A DNA stretch of 64,000 nucleotides from Chamaelirium japonicum (Eukaryota > Streptophyta > Magnoliopsida > Liliales > Melanthiaceae): NCBI GenBank assembly GCA_947650365.1, contig CANTAL010000207.1:1-64000 (forward strand), in the 5' to 3' direction. The translations under genes were made by a program, and so were the position numbers. Shown piece by piece: positions 10,677 through 20,280 of this stretch. Positions within the stretch are counted from its first letter, which is position 1. Each line of letters begins with the position of its first letter. The notes under the pieces are model-generated. The model saw only the letters and a list, made by a program, of their open reading frames with translations. It had not been told where the DNA came from and searched no databases.

Positions 10677-11670
10677 AACCTTTACCCACCTTCAGGAGAG
10701 GGGTCATCAGGGTATCACAGATCTATAGCTGTGGCACCAGGCTCGTCGCGGGAAGCGGAGCGAAGGTGAAATTCTGGAGGACCTTTCGATCGGCGAACTT
10801 CCGCTCCGGACGTTGTTCTAGAACCTCTATACCCTGGCTCTAAGTCATAATTCCCCCTAGGACTGAGGCTTGCGACCGAACTGAAGCCCCCACCTTCAGG
10901 AGCTGGGCCAGCTGTTGGAGGTTTTGGCAGGGGTTTCTCTCTCGGAGGCTCCTGACAGAGCGGGGTGGCGGTAGACCAGCTCAGGCACCTTTTCCGTTTG
11001 GAGCTGCTACCAGTTCCTCAACTTCGCGGGGACTTTCTGCCCATCGGCCAAGGCGATCTGGTGGGCCAGATGCCCTCCCAAGACGAGGATATTCATGCTT
11101 CTCGCAATCCGGAACAGGATCCTTACAAAGGTCAATCTGCTGCAGAGGAAACACCTTAGGGTGTGTGATCCAGCTTGTGGCCTGTGCGGCAGGGCAGAGG
11201 AGACAACCGACCATCTGCTGCTGGGTTGTGACTTTGCGAAGTCAGTGTGGGCTCATTTTACTCGCCTACTGAGTTGCAGATCTACTCCGGATAGAGTCCC
11301 TCTGCTGTGGGGGAAATGGCGACGTAGACACTTTAAGGGTCCAGAGCACCGCAGCTAGGACATGCTGGCCATAGGGATCTCGTGGGCGATCTGGCTAGAG
11401 AGGAACTGGATGATCTTTCAAGGCAAGTCCTTGACATTGGAGATGATCATCTCCATGACGACATCGTTGATCCACCTTTGGACGTCCTGTGCTCTGACGG
11501 GTGCCAGGAGTTTTCTTTTGAACCTATGTAATATAGACCCTTGAGGTGTAACCTTTTCTTCTTTTCTTTAATAAACAGGTAGGGGTCCTGGCCGAATGCC
11601 CCCCCCCCCCCCCCCCATTCTCTGAGAGGGAATTCTTAGAAAAAAAAAAAAAAAAACCTTTACCCACCTT
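10677..11670 (+). mobile_element. 5'-truncated LINE with 16-bp TSD and zf-RVT remains
   Basis: The duplication aacctttacccacctt lies at 10677-10692 and 11655-11670, so the element is 10693-11654. Plus-strand translation shows the zf-RVT domain: MLLAIRNRILTKVNLLQRK, CGLCGRAEETTDHLLLGCDF, then after an in-frame stop near 11357 ISWAIWLERNWMIF. The upstream part (10930-11095) is frameshifted. The 3' tail has a C tract (11600-11617), the gagagggaattct motif and an A tail of about 18 bases. It belongs to the same family as 295-708. Confidence 0.92.
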
Positions 11671-12529
11671 ATAAAATAAGCCTCTGGTGACAAAATAATA
11701 TGGGACTAAATGAGTGGTTGCCATGTAAAGAGTTCTGTGTTCTGACCGGACCATTTTTCTTGGGTTTTTAACAAATCAGTCCATACAGTGTCTCTATTTA
11801 CATATAAACTCCTTTCCAAGGGATATTTATATATAAATCCCTTAATTCATTCAAATATTATATATTGACCCTACGGTCAGCCGACATCCAAAACAAGAGA
11901 ATATTTTTGATTTCATCCTTAATATTTTACCTAAATTCTATAAATATCCCTCCAATGTGAGAATTCTTAGGACTAGGTCCAAGTTAGATTCAGATTATGT
12001 CTGTGTATGTTTTGGATTAAGTTCGTATTCAATAAAGATATATCAATTTAAGTAATTAAAATCATAGGTAAATAGGTTATTTTCTCCATAGATTAATAAA
12101 ACAACAGCTATATCAAGGAATATTTCAAAAATATCCTTTTTCATTTTGGATGCCCACAAACTATAGGGATCGATATGTAAATATTAGATGATTCAAGGGG
12201 TTTTATATAAATATTAACTTTACAAAGGTTTAAAGGTGTTTTGAACGAGGACCTCCAAAGAGACGACACATGCCGGCGAAACATAACTACATAGACCTAG
12301 CCATTCTTCACCAGACGATTGCGACTGGATATCATTGCCGATTGGCCAGAGACAGTGTAAACACGCTAGAGCTCGAGGAGCCGGTGGTGGTGGCCGGCGT
12401 CCGAGTCGCTCTCGGCGAGGACTTCCATGCATTGTTCAGTCGCCGGAGCTGACCCCACTTATTCACCGAGTCACTCGAAGGAGACGCGGAATCCCCCACC
12501 CACCAACAAACAAAGCACTAAGAAAGGTC
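11671..12529. other. Gene-free AT-rich stretch
   Basis: No coding motif, repeat or RNA gene was recognised in about 860 bp. A more GC-rich part at 12230-12520 has short open frames on both strands, but none carries a recognisable domain. Confidence 0.35.
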
Positions 12530-12660
12530 CATCCTTACATCAGGATCATAAGATTCATAACATGGAAGATGCCACTCCAGCATCCTGGTGTGGGCCCCAC
12601 CCCCTTCCAGACCGCCGAATCCCACTCACCCCGGCTGTGCAGGCCAATGGGAGGATGAGA
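12530..12660. repeat. Dispersed repeat (shared with 17208-17240 and 17840-17880)
   Basis: The phrase acatggaagatgccactcca, followed by gcatcctg, matches 17210-17236. The later gaatcccactcacccyg phrase matches 17852-17870. At 17 kb the two parts are separated by the hAT MITE, so this copy represents the uninterrupted form of the same repeat. Confidence 0.5.
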
Positions 12661-12719
12661 CGGAACTACACATAGACCAAAGGGGGGGGGGGCCATGACC
12701 CTCCCTAAATTTTGGATTA

Positions 12720-13165
12720 TGTAAATTACGCTTTGCCCCACTAGGTTTAGCGCAAAAACATACACCTAACTGATGCTTTAGTGATGAGGTTGTGGGTTCA
12801 ACTCTTCCTCCCCTTGATTTACCCAGGAGTGAAGTGGGAATTGCCGAGTGGGTCGGGCTTCACTCCCGGAGGGATTAGTCCGAGCCTGAAGTGGGCCATT
12901 GCCCGAAAGGTTTCGGGACACCCGCCGATCTCAAAAAAAAAAAAAAACATACACCTAACCACTGTATAGTTTAAAAACTACTTTTTACCCCCTTCAATTC
13001 AGTTTTAATTAGATAAAAATTATCTAACGAGGAAATAAGTAGTTGACACAAGGGAGATATTGTGCCAACATTTCAAACTATAGGGTGTGATTTGGAACAA
13101 GATAACCTACAGAGAGGTTAATTATTTCTAAGCTAAACTTCAGGGGGGTAAACTGTAATTTACTC
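12720..13165. mobile_element. Possible TIR element hosting a SINE
   Basis: The left end gtaaattacgctttgcccc is mirrored at the right end, where the opposite strand reads gagtaaattacagtttaccc. This suggests terminal inverted repeats of a small DNA element. The inner part around 12969-13018 is shared with 38583-38640. The SINE at 12771-12942 lies within it. Boundaries and superfamily are uncertain. Confidence 0.45.
12754..12959 (+). mobile_element. tRNA-derived SINE with 17-bp TSD
   Basis: The duplication aaaaacatacacctaac lies at 12754-12770 and 12943-12959. The inserted 172 bp (12771-12942) begins with a tRNA-like head: a box-A-like tgctttagtgatgagg and a good box B, ggttcaactc, at 12795-12804. 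A non-tRNA body with a self-complementary cttcactcc/gaagtgg part follows, ending in gatctc plus an A run. Pol III internal promoter, A tail and long TSD identify a SINE, mobilised by a LINE reverse transcriptase. Confidence 0.85.
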
Positions 13166-13209
13166 TTTTGGATCTCTCTCTCGGGTAAACTGTAATTTAT
13201 CCTTTTGGA

Positions 13210-13297
<88 letters not shown>

Positions 13298-13380
13298 GTA
13301 ATTTATCCTTTTGGATCCTTCTCTCTCTCTCTCTCTCCTATAATTTATCCTTTTGGATCTCTCTCTCTCTCTCCACACCC
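13150..13380. repeat. CT microsatellite with repeated 22-bp phrase
   Basis: Perfect or nearly perfect (CT)n runs occupy 13209-13293, 13319-13336 and 13360-13372. A phrase ctgtaatttatccttttgga recurs four times around them (near 13153, 13190, 13296 and 13340, with variants). The block therefore grew by duplication of phrase plus CT tract. Open frames made of Ser-Leu or Arg-Glu repeats here are artefacts. Confidence 0.9.
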
Positions 13381-13484
13381 ACCCACCCACCCACCCCAAA
13401 GATGAATTTTTTGCATTGAATTGGTGAAAAAAATTGGTTCATGCTTTGTCCCCCCAAGATGAAATCCTGGTTCCGTCCTTGATG

Positions 13485-13813
13485 GGGGGGGGGGGGGCTG
13501 TGCACCGAACCATGTGCTGAGTCCCACTCTAGTTTGTGAGCGGGAGTACAGCAACCGTGAGTGCTGGGAATTTTGGCGTCGGATGGGTGCCACTTGAGGA
13601 AGTTCCGTGTGGATGTGCATGCTCCATGTTGGAATGGCATTGTTCCTGTAAGATTGGTAAATAGATCTAGATCCTTTGATCCTTTGATTCCTTCGGCTCT
13701 GGATGTGGACTGCAATGAACGAGTCCAATGCTGGAATCAAAGTATGGCTCTTGAATGGAGAATGGGAAGGAACTTTGACACCAGCTGGTCATTGGTGAGG
13801 TCAATGGCTTCAG
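13485..13813. repeat. Dispersed repeat, copy 1 (pair with 17845-18265)
   Basis: From the G run at 13482-13497 onward the sequence parallels 17940-18265: accatgtgctg, gggagtacarca, gatgtgcatgctcc, tgttggaatggca, ggtaaata-atctaga, tgtggactgcaatga and gtccaatgctggaatcaaag, in the same order. No coding capacity is supported. The family is unknown. Confidence 0.6.
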
Positions 13814-13995
13814 TTTTTTTTTTTGGTACATCAAAGGTGGTCAAGCAATCAAGCAATCATGACCGTGAAGACCTCACCAACAAGGACCGTAAGAAACACA
13901 TAGTGGGTAGACCTTCCGCCGTTCGACCCTTGCCGATTGACCACAAGAGCATCTTGTGTACTCATAGCATCTGGAAGCACAATGGTCTTGCCAAA
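13814..13995 (-). mobile_element. Probable truncated retroposon (minus strand)
   Basis: It begins with a T run (13814-13824) followed by ggtacatc. Its reverse complement gatgtaccaaaaaaa matches the gaatgtaccaaaaaa tail of the retroposon at 16531-17207. No clean TSD was found. Confidence 0.4.
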
Positions 13996-15260
13996 GTTAT
14001 GCCTAGGGCTGGCAATTTTGGACCCGACACGAAATTAGCGGGGTCTGGGTTTGGGTTAAACAGGCTCGGGTTGTAAACGGGTCGACACGACTAACCCATT
14101 TAATAAATGGGTCGAGTTCGGGTTTAGGGTCTCTGTAGTAGGGGTTTTCTGTGACGCCCACCAGATGATGACGCGGGTACCGCTGGATCACCCGGTCTAG
14201 TCTAGCGCGGAGATCCGTGGGACCCGATGGCATGAACCGGGCCCAAGTCTACCAGACCTGGCCCGCGAGTTGCTCTGTTAGCAGAAGAGTGAGCCCAGGG
14301 AGGAGATCAGAGGAACCCGAGCTACTCGACGGGAGCCAGGACGGGGGAGGAGAAGGGTAGGTCGTGGTGCTGGCTCGGCTACCCAACCACATGGCTGGCC
14401 CGACCTGATCAACGCTGAAGAACCGCCATTAAGCGAGGAAAGATCGGAAGACACCGTAACGGTCGGGATACATGTCAGGCTGGGCGATCCCGAGGAAATC
14501 TCGCCCGTCAGGGTCGTGGGTTACCCGCGATGAGATATAACACCCACGATCCGTGGGATCATAGAAGGAAGATTTGAATGACGTTCGATCGGATGGGATC
14601 CACCTAACAGACCTGAGATCATCGGAAGACGGACCGCAGTAATTACGCACACGTGCGAAGAAGTCTACAAAAGAAACCCCGCCCCTTTATGGGCAGATAA
14701 GCAATTCGAACTCTCAAGAAAGCAATTCTCATTCAAGGGAATTAAAACCCAAAAGAGGCAATTCGCTTTCGTATCAACTATTATACTACACATCTCTCCC
14801 TTCCAAACTCTGACTTGAGCGTCAAAGGGGCCTTGGCTCGGAGGTGAGCCTCGATCTTTTTGCAGGTACCGGGGGAAGGCGGTGGAGGATGTCCAACTCA
14901 ATCTGACGATCGAGCATGGCCGACGGATTCCCCCCCACCCCCGTTTAAAATTCAACGGGTCGTGACGTGTCGGGTCTACCCACAATCTGACACTGTAGTA
15001 TATAGGATAATATTGTAGCATGTAGTACCAGCAGGTCTTATACGGTCAGGTCGGATTGAGTCAGATCAGATCGGGTTGGGTCGGGTCAACTGAATAGACT
15101 CGTGTGATAAATGGGTCTAATGAATCTTATCGGGTCTATCCGTTTATAAGCGGGTCGGGTACAGATATAGGGTCTAGAAATGATTAGTTAAACGAGTCGG
15201 GCTAGGTCTAGGGGTTTTGGACATGACACGAACACAACCCATTGCCCCCCTAGTTATGCC
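13996..15260. mobile_element. hAT-family element, 1249 bp, with 8-bp TSD
   Basis: The 8-bp duplication gttatgcc is at 13996-14003 and 15253-15260. The element 14004-15252 starts tagggctggcaattttgg; its other end on the opposite strand starts taggggggcaatgggttg, the usual TAGGG-type hAT terminus. Subterminal regions are rich in gggtcgggt / acccgac phrases, as in non-autonomous plant hATs. No transposase frame exists; the middle is occupied by LTR-like DNA. It must move, if at all, with transposase supplied from elsewhere. Confidence 0.82.
14155..14915 (+). mobile_element. LTR-like insert (Gypsy type?) inside the hAT element
   Basis: This middle part differs in composition from the hAT arms. 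It opens tgtgacgccc and closes atcgagca. Late in it are a TATA-like tctacaaaag and a cttttttgcaggtacc-type phrase often seen near the 3' end of plant Gypsy LTRs. No matching flanking duplication was found, so whether it is a solo LTR or part of the hAT body is open. Confidence 0.4.
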
Positions 15261-15655
15261 TACCCAACTCCTCAAAGACTCCTCTATGTTGGAGATTTTC
15301 AAAAGAGTTTGATATTTAATATATTTTGTTGAGATTCCCTCAACTTGCTTTTTGGTTAGGGGGTGATTAACAAAGAAGAAGATATTGGGATCAAACTGAA
15401 TAAGGTATCTATTTATGACAATTATTGGAGACTTGAGCCTACTCGGTGAGGTGCAACACACTGAGCTCGAGGTATGGTGCGTGTACGATTGGGTGTTTAG
15501 AGTCGTATTTTGCACTTAGCACAATGTTGGCCGACGAATCAATGCAACTCGTGACAAGGGGTGCTTCCTGGCACCTGGTCCGTGATATTGAACCCATGGG
15601 CTATCCAGGTGTGTGCCCCGAGCCCTATAAATCTAGGCCCGTTTCAGTCCAAATA
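15261..15655. other. Unassigned segment
   Basis: No gene was recognised. Short open frames lack motifs. It lies between the hAT element and a LINE relic. Confidence 0.3.
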
Positions 15656-15656
15656 C

Positions 15657-16500
15657 TCACTCTGAATTCCAAAACGAATTCTCTATTTTTCTTATTTTTT
15701 CTCTGCCAGAGAAATCTTGTCCCAGATTCCTGATAGTGAGTTCTTCACCAGTGTTGGGTGCAGGCTCATAAAGGCCGACATATCCTGGAAGTGATTCACA
15801 AGAGAACCGACAACAGGTGGGTACGACTAACATTTTAATAAAAGTGGATTCTACACGCTTCAGTCTCTTCTCCATGCTCTCCATCAACGACATTTCCAAA
15901 ACCCTCAATGCCCAAAGCTCAGCAAGAAGGGGAGAGCTAACTCGACTTCGAAAGGACACTGCAGCACAGATTTGTCCTGCTTGGGTCGGAAGCACCCAGG
16001 CACCACTGGCAATCTCGTTCGAGCTTGGGAACGAACCGTCATCCCAATGTAATGACTAACAACAGTATCACTGAAGTCCATTCGCTTGCGTGTCGGCAAT
16101 CCTTGAAGAAATTGAGCACAACATGCGAGACTTTACCTAACAATATTCGGAAGGGAAGCAGCCTAATGCTTGAAAAACTTATCACACATCTAGCCTTCCA
16201 AAGCTGCCACATGGCCACGACCAAAAGTCCGCCAAGCCTAGGGTATACCCCACTCCGATCGTTCCGAGCACCTGAGTGGAACAGGCCGTCAATCTGATAG
16301 AAATTGAGCCCAGCACGTGAGAGCAAACAACTCCAAAACACTTGAGCCTTAGGACACGCCCTGATTACATGCTCCAGGTCTTTCTCAGGGTCACGACATG
16401 CACCACAGGCAACACCCAAACCTCATCCAAAGTCGGGAGCACATCAAGGAAGCAAACAGGCGATGGGAGAGCGCCATGTAGCAATTTCTAAATAAAAAGT
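15657..16500 (-). pseudogene. LINE C-terminal relic: zf-RVT and RNase H-like
   Basis: On the minus strand, 16419-16039 gives CGACRDPEKDLEHVIRACPK, then VFWSCLL and MWQLWKARC, the zf-RVT pattern of plant non-LTR pol proteins. Downstream, 15995-15657 gives AELWALRVLEMSLMESMEKR and an HCE/ESTFIKM-like segment. These resemble the AE-WAL-GL--A---G and E-DS blocks of an RNase H (RVT_3) domain. This lineage therefore encodes RNase H after zf-RVT, unlike the 3212-7660 LINE, where none was seen. Stops and frameshifts separate the pieces; the gene is dead. Confidence 0.7.
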
Positions 16501-16516
16501 TCGGCTTGAGGAAGAT

Positions 16517-17221
16517 AACATGGAAAATGCAAGATCCCTGCTTCGTTAACCGAGCTAGCGGTGGGTCCCAAGCGGTGCAAGGTGGGGTTGGGTCAGGTGT
16601 CTCCCAAAACCTCCCACTTGGTTTTGAGCTACTGGGGGGCTCAGAATGTGGTGGTACAATGAGGTCATCTGAACAACTTCACTTGGAGGCGGTGGGTCAG
16701 ATTCAGCGCCTATTAGGTGTAGTGGATACGGTGCTGGAGGAGGGCGAAATGAGTGATAGTGCTTCCGGCGCCGGGGGCGGGTCAGAGGATGGCGATGGGC
16801 CAAGCGAGGCTGAATTGGAACCACATGGGAGTTGCGGCAAGCCCAAGATCCGGTTTAAGGACAAACTGACTTTGAAGGGCCTCATCCTCAAGAAACCAGG
16901 CAAGGAAAGCAAGATCCCTGCTTCATTAATTTCTTCCCTCCCTCACTGACGGGGGGGTAGGGCAAGGGTGGGGCTGGTAGGATCCAACTTCTAATTATTC
17001 TATTGGCAGCATGTCATGGTTTCCCGCCTTGTTGTGGTTTCAGGTCCTGCAGTGAAGCGGTGTTTTAGGCCGGGCAGGCGACTCTGAGTTTGTGCCTTTG
17101 TGACTCCTAGTTTTCCCCGCTGTTGGGGTGGTTTTGGGTTTGCGTCGGCCTGTGGCGCCTTCTGGAGGTCCGCTTGTGACCTCCCCCTTGAATGTACCAA
17201 AAAAAAAAACATGGAAAATGC
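16517..17221 (+). mobile_element. Retroposon with 14-bp TSD (677 bp)
   Basis: The duplication aacatggaaaatgc occurs at 16517-16530 and 17208-17221. The insert 16531-17207 ends in gaatgtacc plus an A run of about 11. It is 5'-truncated or internally rearranged: a phrase gcaagatccctgcttc occurs at its very start and again at 16909-16924. It carries an open frame to 16949, described separately. The tail differs from the gagggatttctc family, so it belongs to a second LINE lineage. Confidence 0.85.
16531..16949 (+). CDS. Open frame in retroposon, acidic then basic (unknown)
   Basis: The frame is open from upstream of the insertion junction (first ATG 16506, in flanking DNA) to a TGA at 16947. The protein has an acidic, glycine/serine-rich middle (EEGEMSDSASGAGGG, EDGDGPSEAE) and a basic end (KPKIRFKDKL, LKKPGKESK). 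No known domain is recognised. Its position upstream of the A-tailed 3' region suggests it derives from a LINE ORF1 or inter-ORF region. It is probably not a functional gene. Confidence 0.35.
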
Positions 17222-17240
17222 TACTCCAACATCCTGATCG

Positions 17241-17813
17241 ATGTAAACTAGGGGTCGGACTGGGGTGGGTTGGGCGGGTTGAAGGTCTGCCCATGCCCAA
17301 CCCGATTTGCACAAACCTTAACCTGTTTTGCCCGTGGAACCCGGGGAAGCCCAACCCATGCTTGCCCATTCTAGTAGTTCAGGTTGCTCGGGTTGCCCAA
17401 TTTACAAAATAATGGGCGAGTTGGGCGGGTAACCTAATTAGAGATGCTATTGCACATAAATAGATGGAAGAAAAAAAACCCAACATATTTTTAAATTAGA
17501 TAAAAAACATCTTTGAATTACATAGCCAAAACATAAAGTCCAACCCATATCCTCACATATTTCAAACGAATTCATAGCATTCAACATCAAACAGAAAATC
17601 TTTGATTTCCATAAAAAAAAAACTATCAAAGCATTCAACCTTAGTGTGTCACTGCCTCGGGTTGGAAAGTGGTGTCCAAACCTGTTCAAATTGAAATCGG
17701 GTTGTTTAAATCCATCCAAGTCTTTAACTAGTTTTGCCTATGTTTGTCCATTGTTTGGGTTGGGCGGGTCGGGTTTGGGTCAGACGCACCCTAGTCCCAC
17801 CCTTAATGTAAAC
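17241..17813. mobile_element. hAT MITE, 557 bp, with 8-bp TSD
   Basis: The 8-bp duplication atgtaaac is at 17241-17248 and 17806-17813. The insert 17249-17805 starts taggggtcggactggggtg; its other end on the opposite strand starts taagggtgggactagggtg. Subterminal gttgggcgggt phrases are repeated at both ends. TAGGG ends with an 8-bp TSD identify a non-autonomous hAT. It splits the dispersed repeat that is intact at 12530-12660. Confidence 0.85.
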
Positions 17814-17819
17814 AACCCA

Positions 17820-18265
17820 AACCCCCCCCCCCCCCCCCCCCCCCTGCGCCGTGAATCCCACTCACCCTGACTGCTTGGGCTAAATTTTGCAGTGCTCACG
17901 GTTGCTATATTCCCGCTCTGCCTGGGGCGATAAGCGGGCTGCACTCCGTACCATGTGCTGGGTCCCACTAATGGGCCAGAGTGGGAGTACAACAGCGATG
18001 AGTGCTGAGAATTTTTCCAACAGTTGACATCGCGGCTGCCACATCAGGATGTTCCTGATCGATGTGCATGCTCCTTGTTGGAATGGCACTGCTCCTGTAA
18101 GATCGGTAAATACATCTAGAACCGTTGATTATTGAGCAGTGCTGCTCTCATGATTCTTTCTGCTCTGGTTGTGGACTGCAATGATCTTGACCGGAAATGC
18201 AGAACGACTCAAGAGTCCAATGCTGGAATCAAAGGTCTTGAACGGAAAATGGAAATGACCTCGGG
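17820..18265. repeat. C tract plus dispersed repeat, copy 2
   Basis: A run of about 24 C (17821-17844) precedes sequence colinear with 13485-13813, with extra DNA (for example cattgctgtcctc-type additions near 18135). The C run makes this site prone to length change and assembly error. Confidence 0.6.
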
Positions 18266-18327
18266 GGTTAAGAATCCATCGATCTTGGGTCCATCATAGC
18301 CGCCCCTTATCACCATCAGTTGTCCTT

Positions 18328-18931
18328 GTGGGCACATTTGAAGGGAATCGCATCGGCATTTCCTTTAACTTTGCTCGGTCCATCGGGTCAACTTCTTTCC
18401 GTTGCCCATCAATCATGCGTCATAGCCCTCGTTTGGAAAATATTGGGACAGTTTCGATTGGAGCTAGGGCAGCTCTACGATCCAAATCTAAAACTCTTGA
18501 ACCGGGCATATATAACCGACCTCCCCATCCAAGACCCGCTTGCACAAGACATCCAACCCTTCGAGACAAATCGGATTCTCTCCTTCGGAATCTTCGGGAT
18601 CAATTATTAACCTTTGACGATGATGATCAGAACTTACCTCTTAATATGCTAGAGGACGATACCATTCTTGATATAGCCTCGTCGATTGGCTTCTCAAGCA
18701 ATGGGGAAGGCACGAAGTTCTTTTTAGCTCATATCCGTGACTTGGAATGATTAATAGCTTCGAAATCTTTAGATTTATGAGTCTTTTGCTTTAATTGTTT
18801 GGAGCTTTTGTACTTTTCGAGTTAGACCATATTGGTCGGGGATCATTTTTGGTCGTTTGGTGCTTTTTAAGCATTGTTTGTATTTCCTACTTCTTTTAAT
18901 AAACTAAGAGGGATTTCTCAAAAAAAAAAAA
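18328..18931 (+). mobile_element. Non-autonomous LINE derivative (ORF1 end plus 3' tail)
   Basis: The open frame 18328-18750 (140 aa) ends with a block LPLNMLEDDTILDIASSIGF and a FFLAHIRDLE end. This parallels the C-terminus of the LINE ORF1-like frame at 6952-7425 (LPLSFLDDDVILDIAKRCGF, then FFLDSLRAMEE). Only about 150 bp later the family 3' tail appears (taataaactaagagggatttctc plus A run, 18896-18931). The whole of ORF2 is missing between them, so this is an internally deleted copy that would need ORF2 in trans. No TSD was found with confidence. Confidence 0.7.
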
Positions 18932-18957
18932 AATATATTTTAATTAAATTCTATAAT

Positions 18958-19062
18958 CTCGTGGATGTTACAGTAATGGCCAGGATTCGCTTGCACAAAC
19001 AAGACACATCGGACTTGAGTGAAAGTTCGCTCCACATTGTCCATACCGCAAGTCGAACAGGG
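18958..19062. repeat. Dispersed repeat shared with 45373-45472
   Basis: Ordered matches link this block to 45373-45472: gtaatggccagrattmg, caaacaaga, gagtgraagttcgctccaca, and tccataccrnaagtcg. Orientation is the same. It carries no coding motif. Confidence 0.6.
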
Positions 19063-19167
19063 AACCTCTCCAACATGGAAGCAAGAGAGGAATAAGGAGT
19101 ACGTTTTTGTGACAAGAACTCAAGGTTTCAAGAAGTCAAGAAAAGAAGAAGAATGCAAAATTTTTTG

Positions 19168-19765
19168 TAATTACAATTTTTAAGGACCTTGGGGATCGAC
19201 CAAGAAGGAGGTTGAGACTTGAGACCGATGTTTCACATCTCGTCCTCAAGAACATACAGAATCGGCAGATTATTGATGTGATCGATGTCAATGCTCGGTA
19301 GTTACATACCCCAACTACGACAGAAGAATGAATATCTTCATCGTCAGCTGCAAGTATTGGTACCAGGATCAAAGATGATCATCATCGACCCACCAACTGC
19401 ATATGAAAGATCAAAACTCAAAATTAAGTGGAAGTATGTTGAGTTTAATTGGGTCATGCAAGAAAATTCAAGGGATATGTCGAATTCGATTACGACCATG
19501 CCTACAATTTTGAAGGACCCTGGAGATTAACCAAAAAGGACGCAGAGACCATTGTCTCAAATCTCATCCTCGAGTATATACTGAATCAGTGGATTAGTGA
19601 TGTAATCGATGTCGATTGGCAAGAGTTACACCAACTACAACAGGAGAATGAATATCTTCATCATCAGCTGCAAGTATTGATACCGAGACAAGATATGATC
19701 GTCATCGACCCACCAATCGAAGATGAAAGATCAAAAATTCAGGAGCTCAAAATTAATGGGGGAGA
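19168..19765 (+). repeat. Tandem-duplicated degenerate sequence (about 320-bp offset)
   Basis: Unit 1 (about 19168-19430) and unit 2 (about 19490-19765) share an ordered series of phrases: acaattttnaaggaccytgg, tcatcctc, gatgt-atcgatgtc, gaatgaatatcttcatc, agctgcaagtattg, atcgacccaccaa. The second unit lies in a 186-codon frame (19449-20009) with an octad-like coiled segment, LHQLQQENEYLHHQLQVL. It may come from an LTR retroelement or a truncated host coiled-coil gene. No family is assigned. Confidence 0.5.
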
Positions 19766-20091
19766 GTATATTATGAAGTTAAAGAGTCGTTGTGGTATTC
19801 AAGGTATATATCTAGGATATATTAGGCTATTATATAAAGGGACAAGGAGTAAGTTGTTGTGTCAAGAAGTTAAGGTGTTAAAAAGTCAAGAAGAGAAGAA
19901 GTGTGTGAATACTTTTGTAGGTGTTTTGAGTCATATTAAGAGCCCTATGGACCATACATCTCCCTTCTTTCTCCTACTTAATGTTTTATTTGATACAATG
20001 TTTACTTGACTCCATTATCCTTCTTGATCTTTTCTTTGAGTATCAATCCAACGACATCAGATTTTAGATAAGTATGTTTTCTAACTGGTGC

Positions 20092-20280
20092 CACTATAAC
20101 AGAAAAGCCCATAAGCGGTGGAATATTTGGCGGCCAAATCTCACCCGTCGGAAAAAAAAATCATAATCGGCGGTCCATTCTTGATGCCGGAAGATAAACC
20201 TAATGCGACGGTCCATTCTTGGTGCCGGAAAAATGGACCTAATGTGGCAGCCTTGTAGCATAGAAAGTTCATCTGTAGTG
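20092..20280. mobile_element. Possible 189-bp CACTA-type MITE
   Basis: It begins cactataacagaaaag and ends atctgtagtg, whose opposite strand reads cactacagat. It contains two repeats of a ggtccattcttg-gccgg phrase, like subterminal transposase-binding repeats. The 3-bp flanks do not match (tgc and gag), so the call is tentative. Confidence 0.4.

Noticed and set aside
13160..13405. Ser-Leu and Arg-Glu repeat frames
   Set aside because: They are translations of CT microsatellite; similar cases at 20946-21167, 42976-43179 and 45277-45614 were dropped too.
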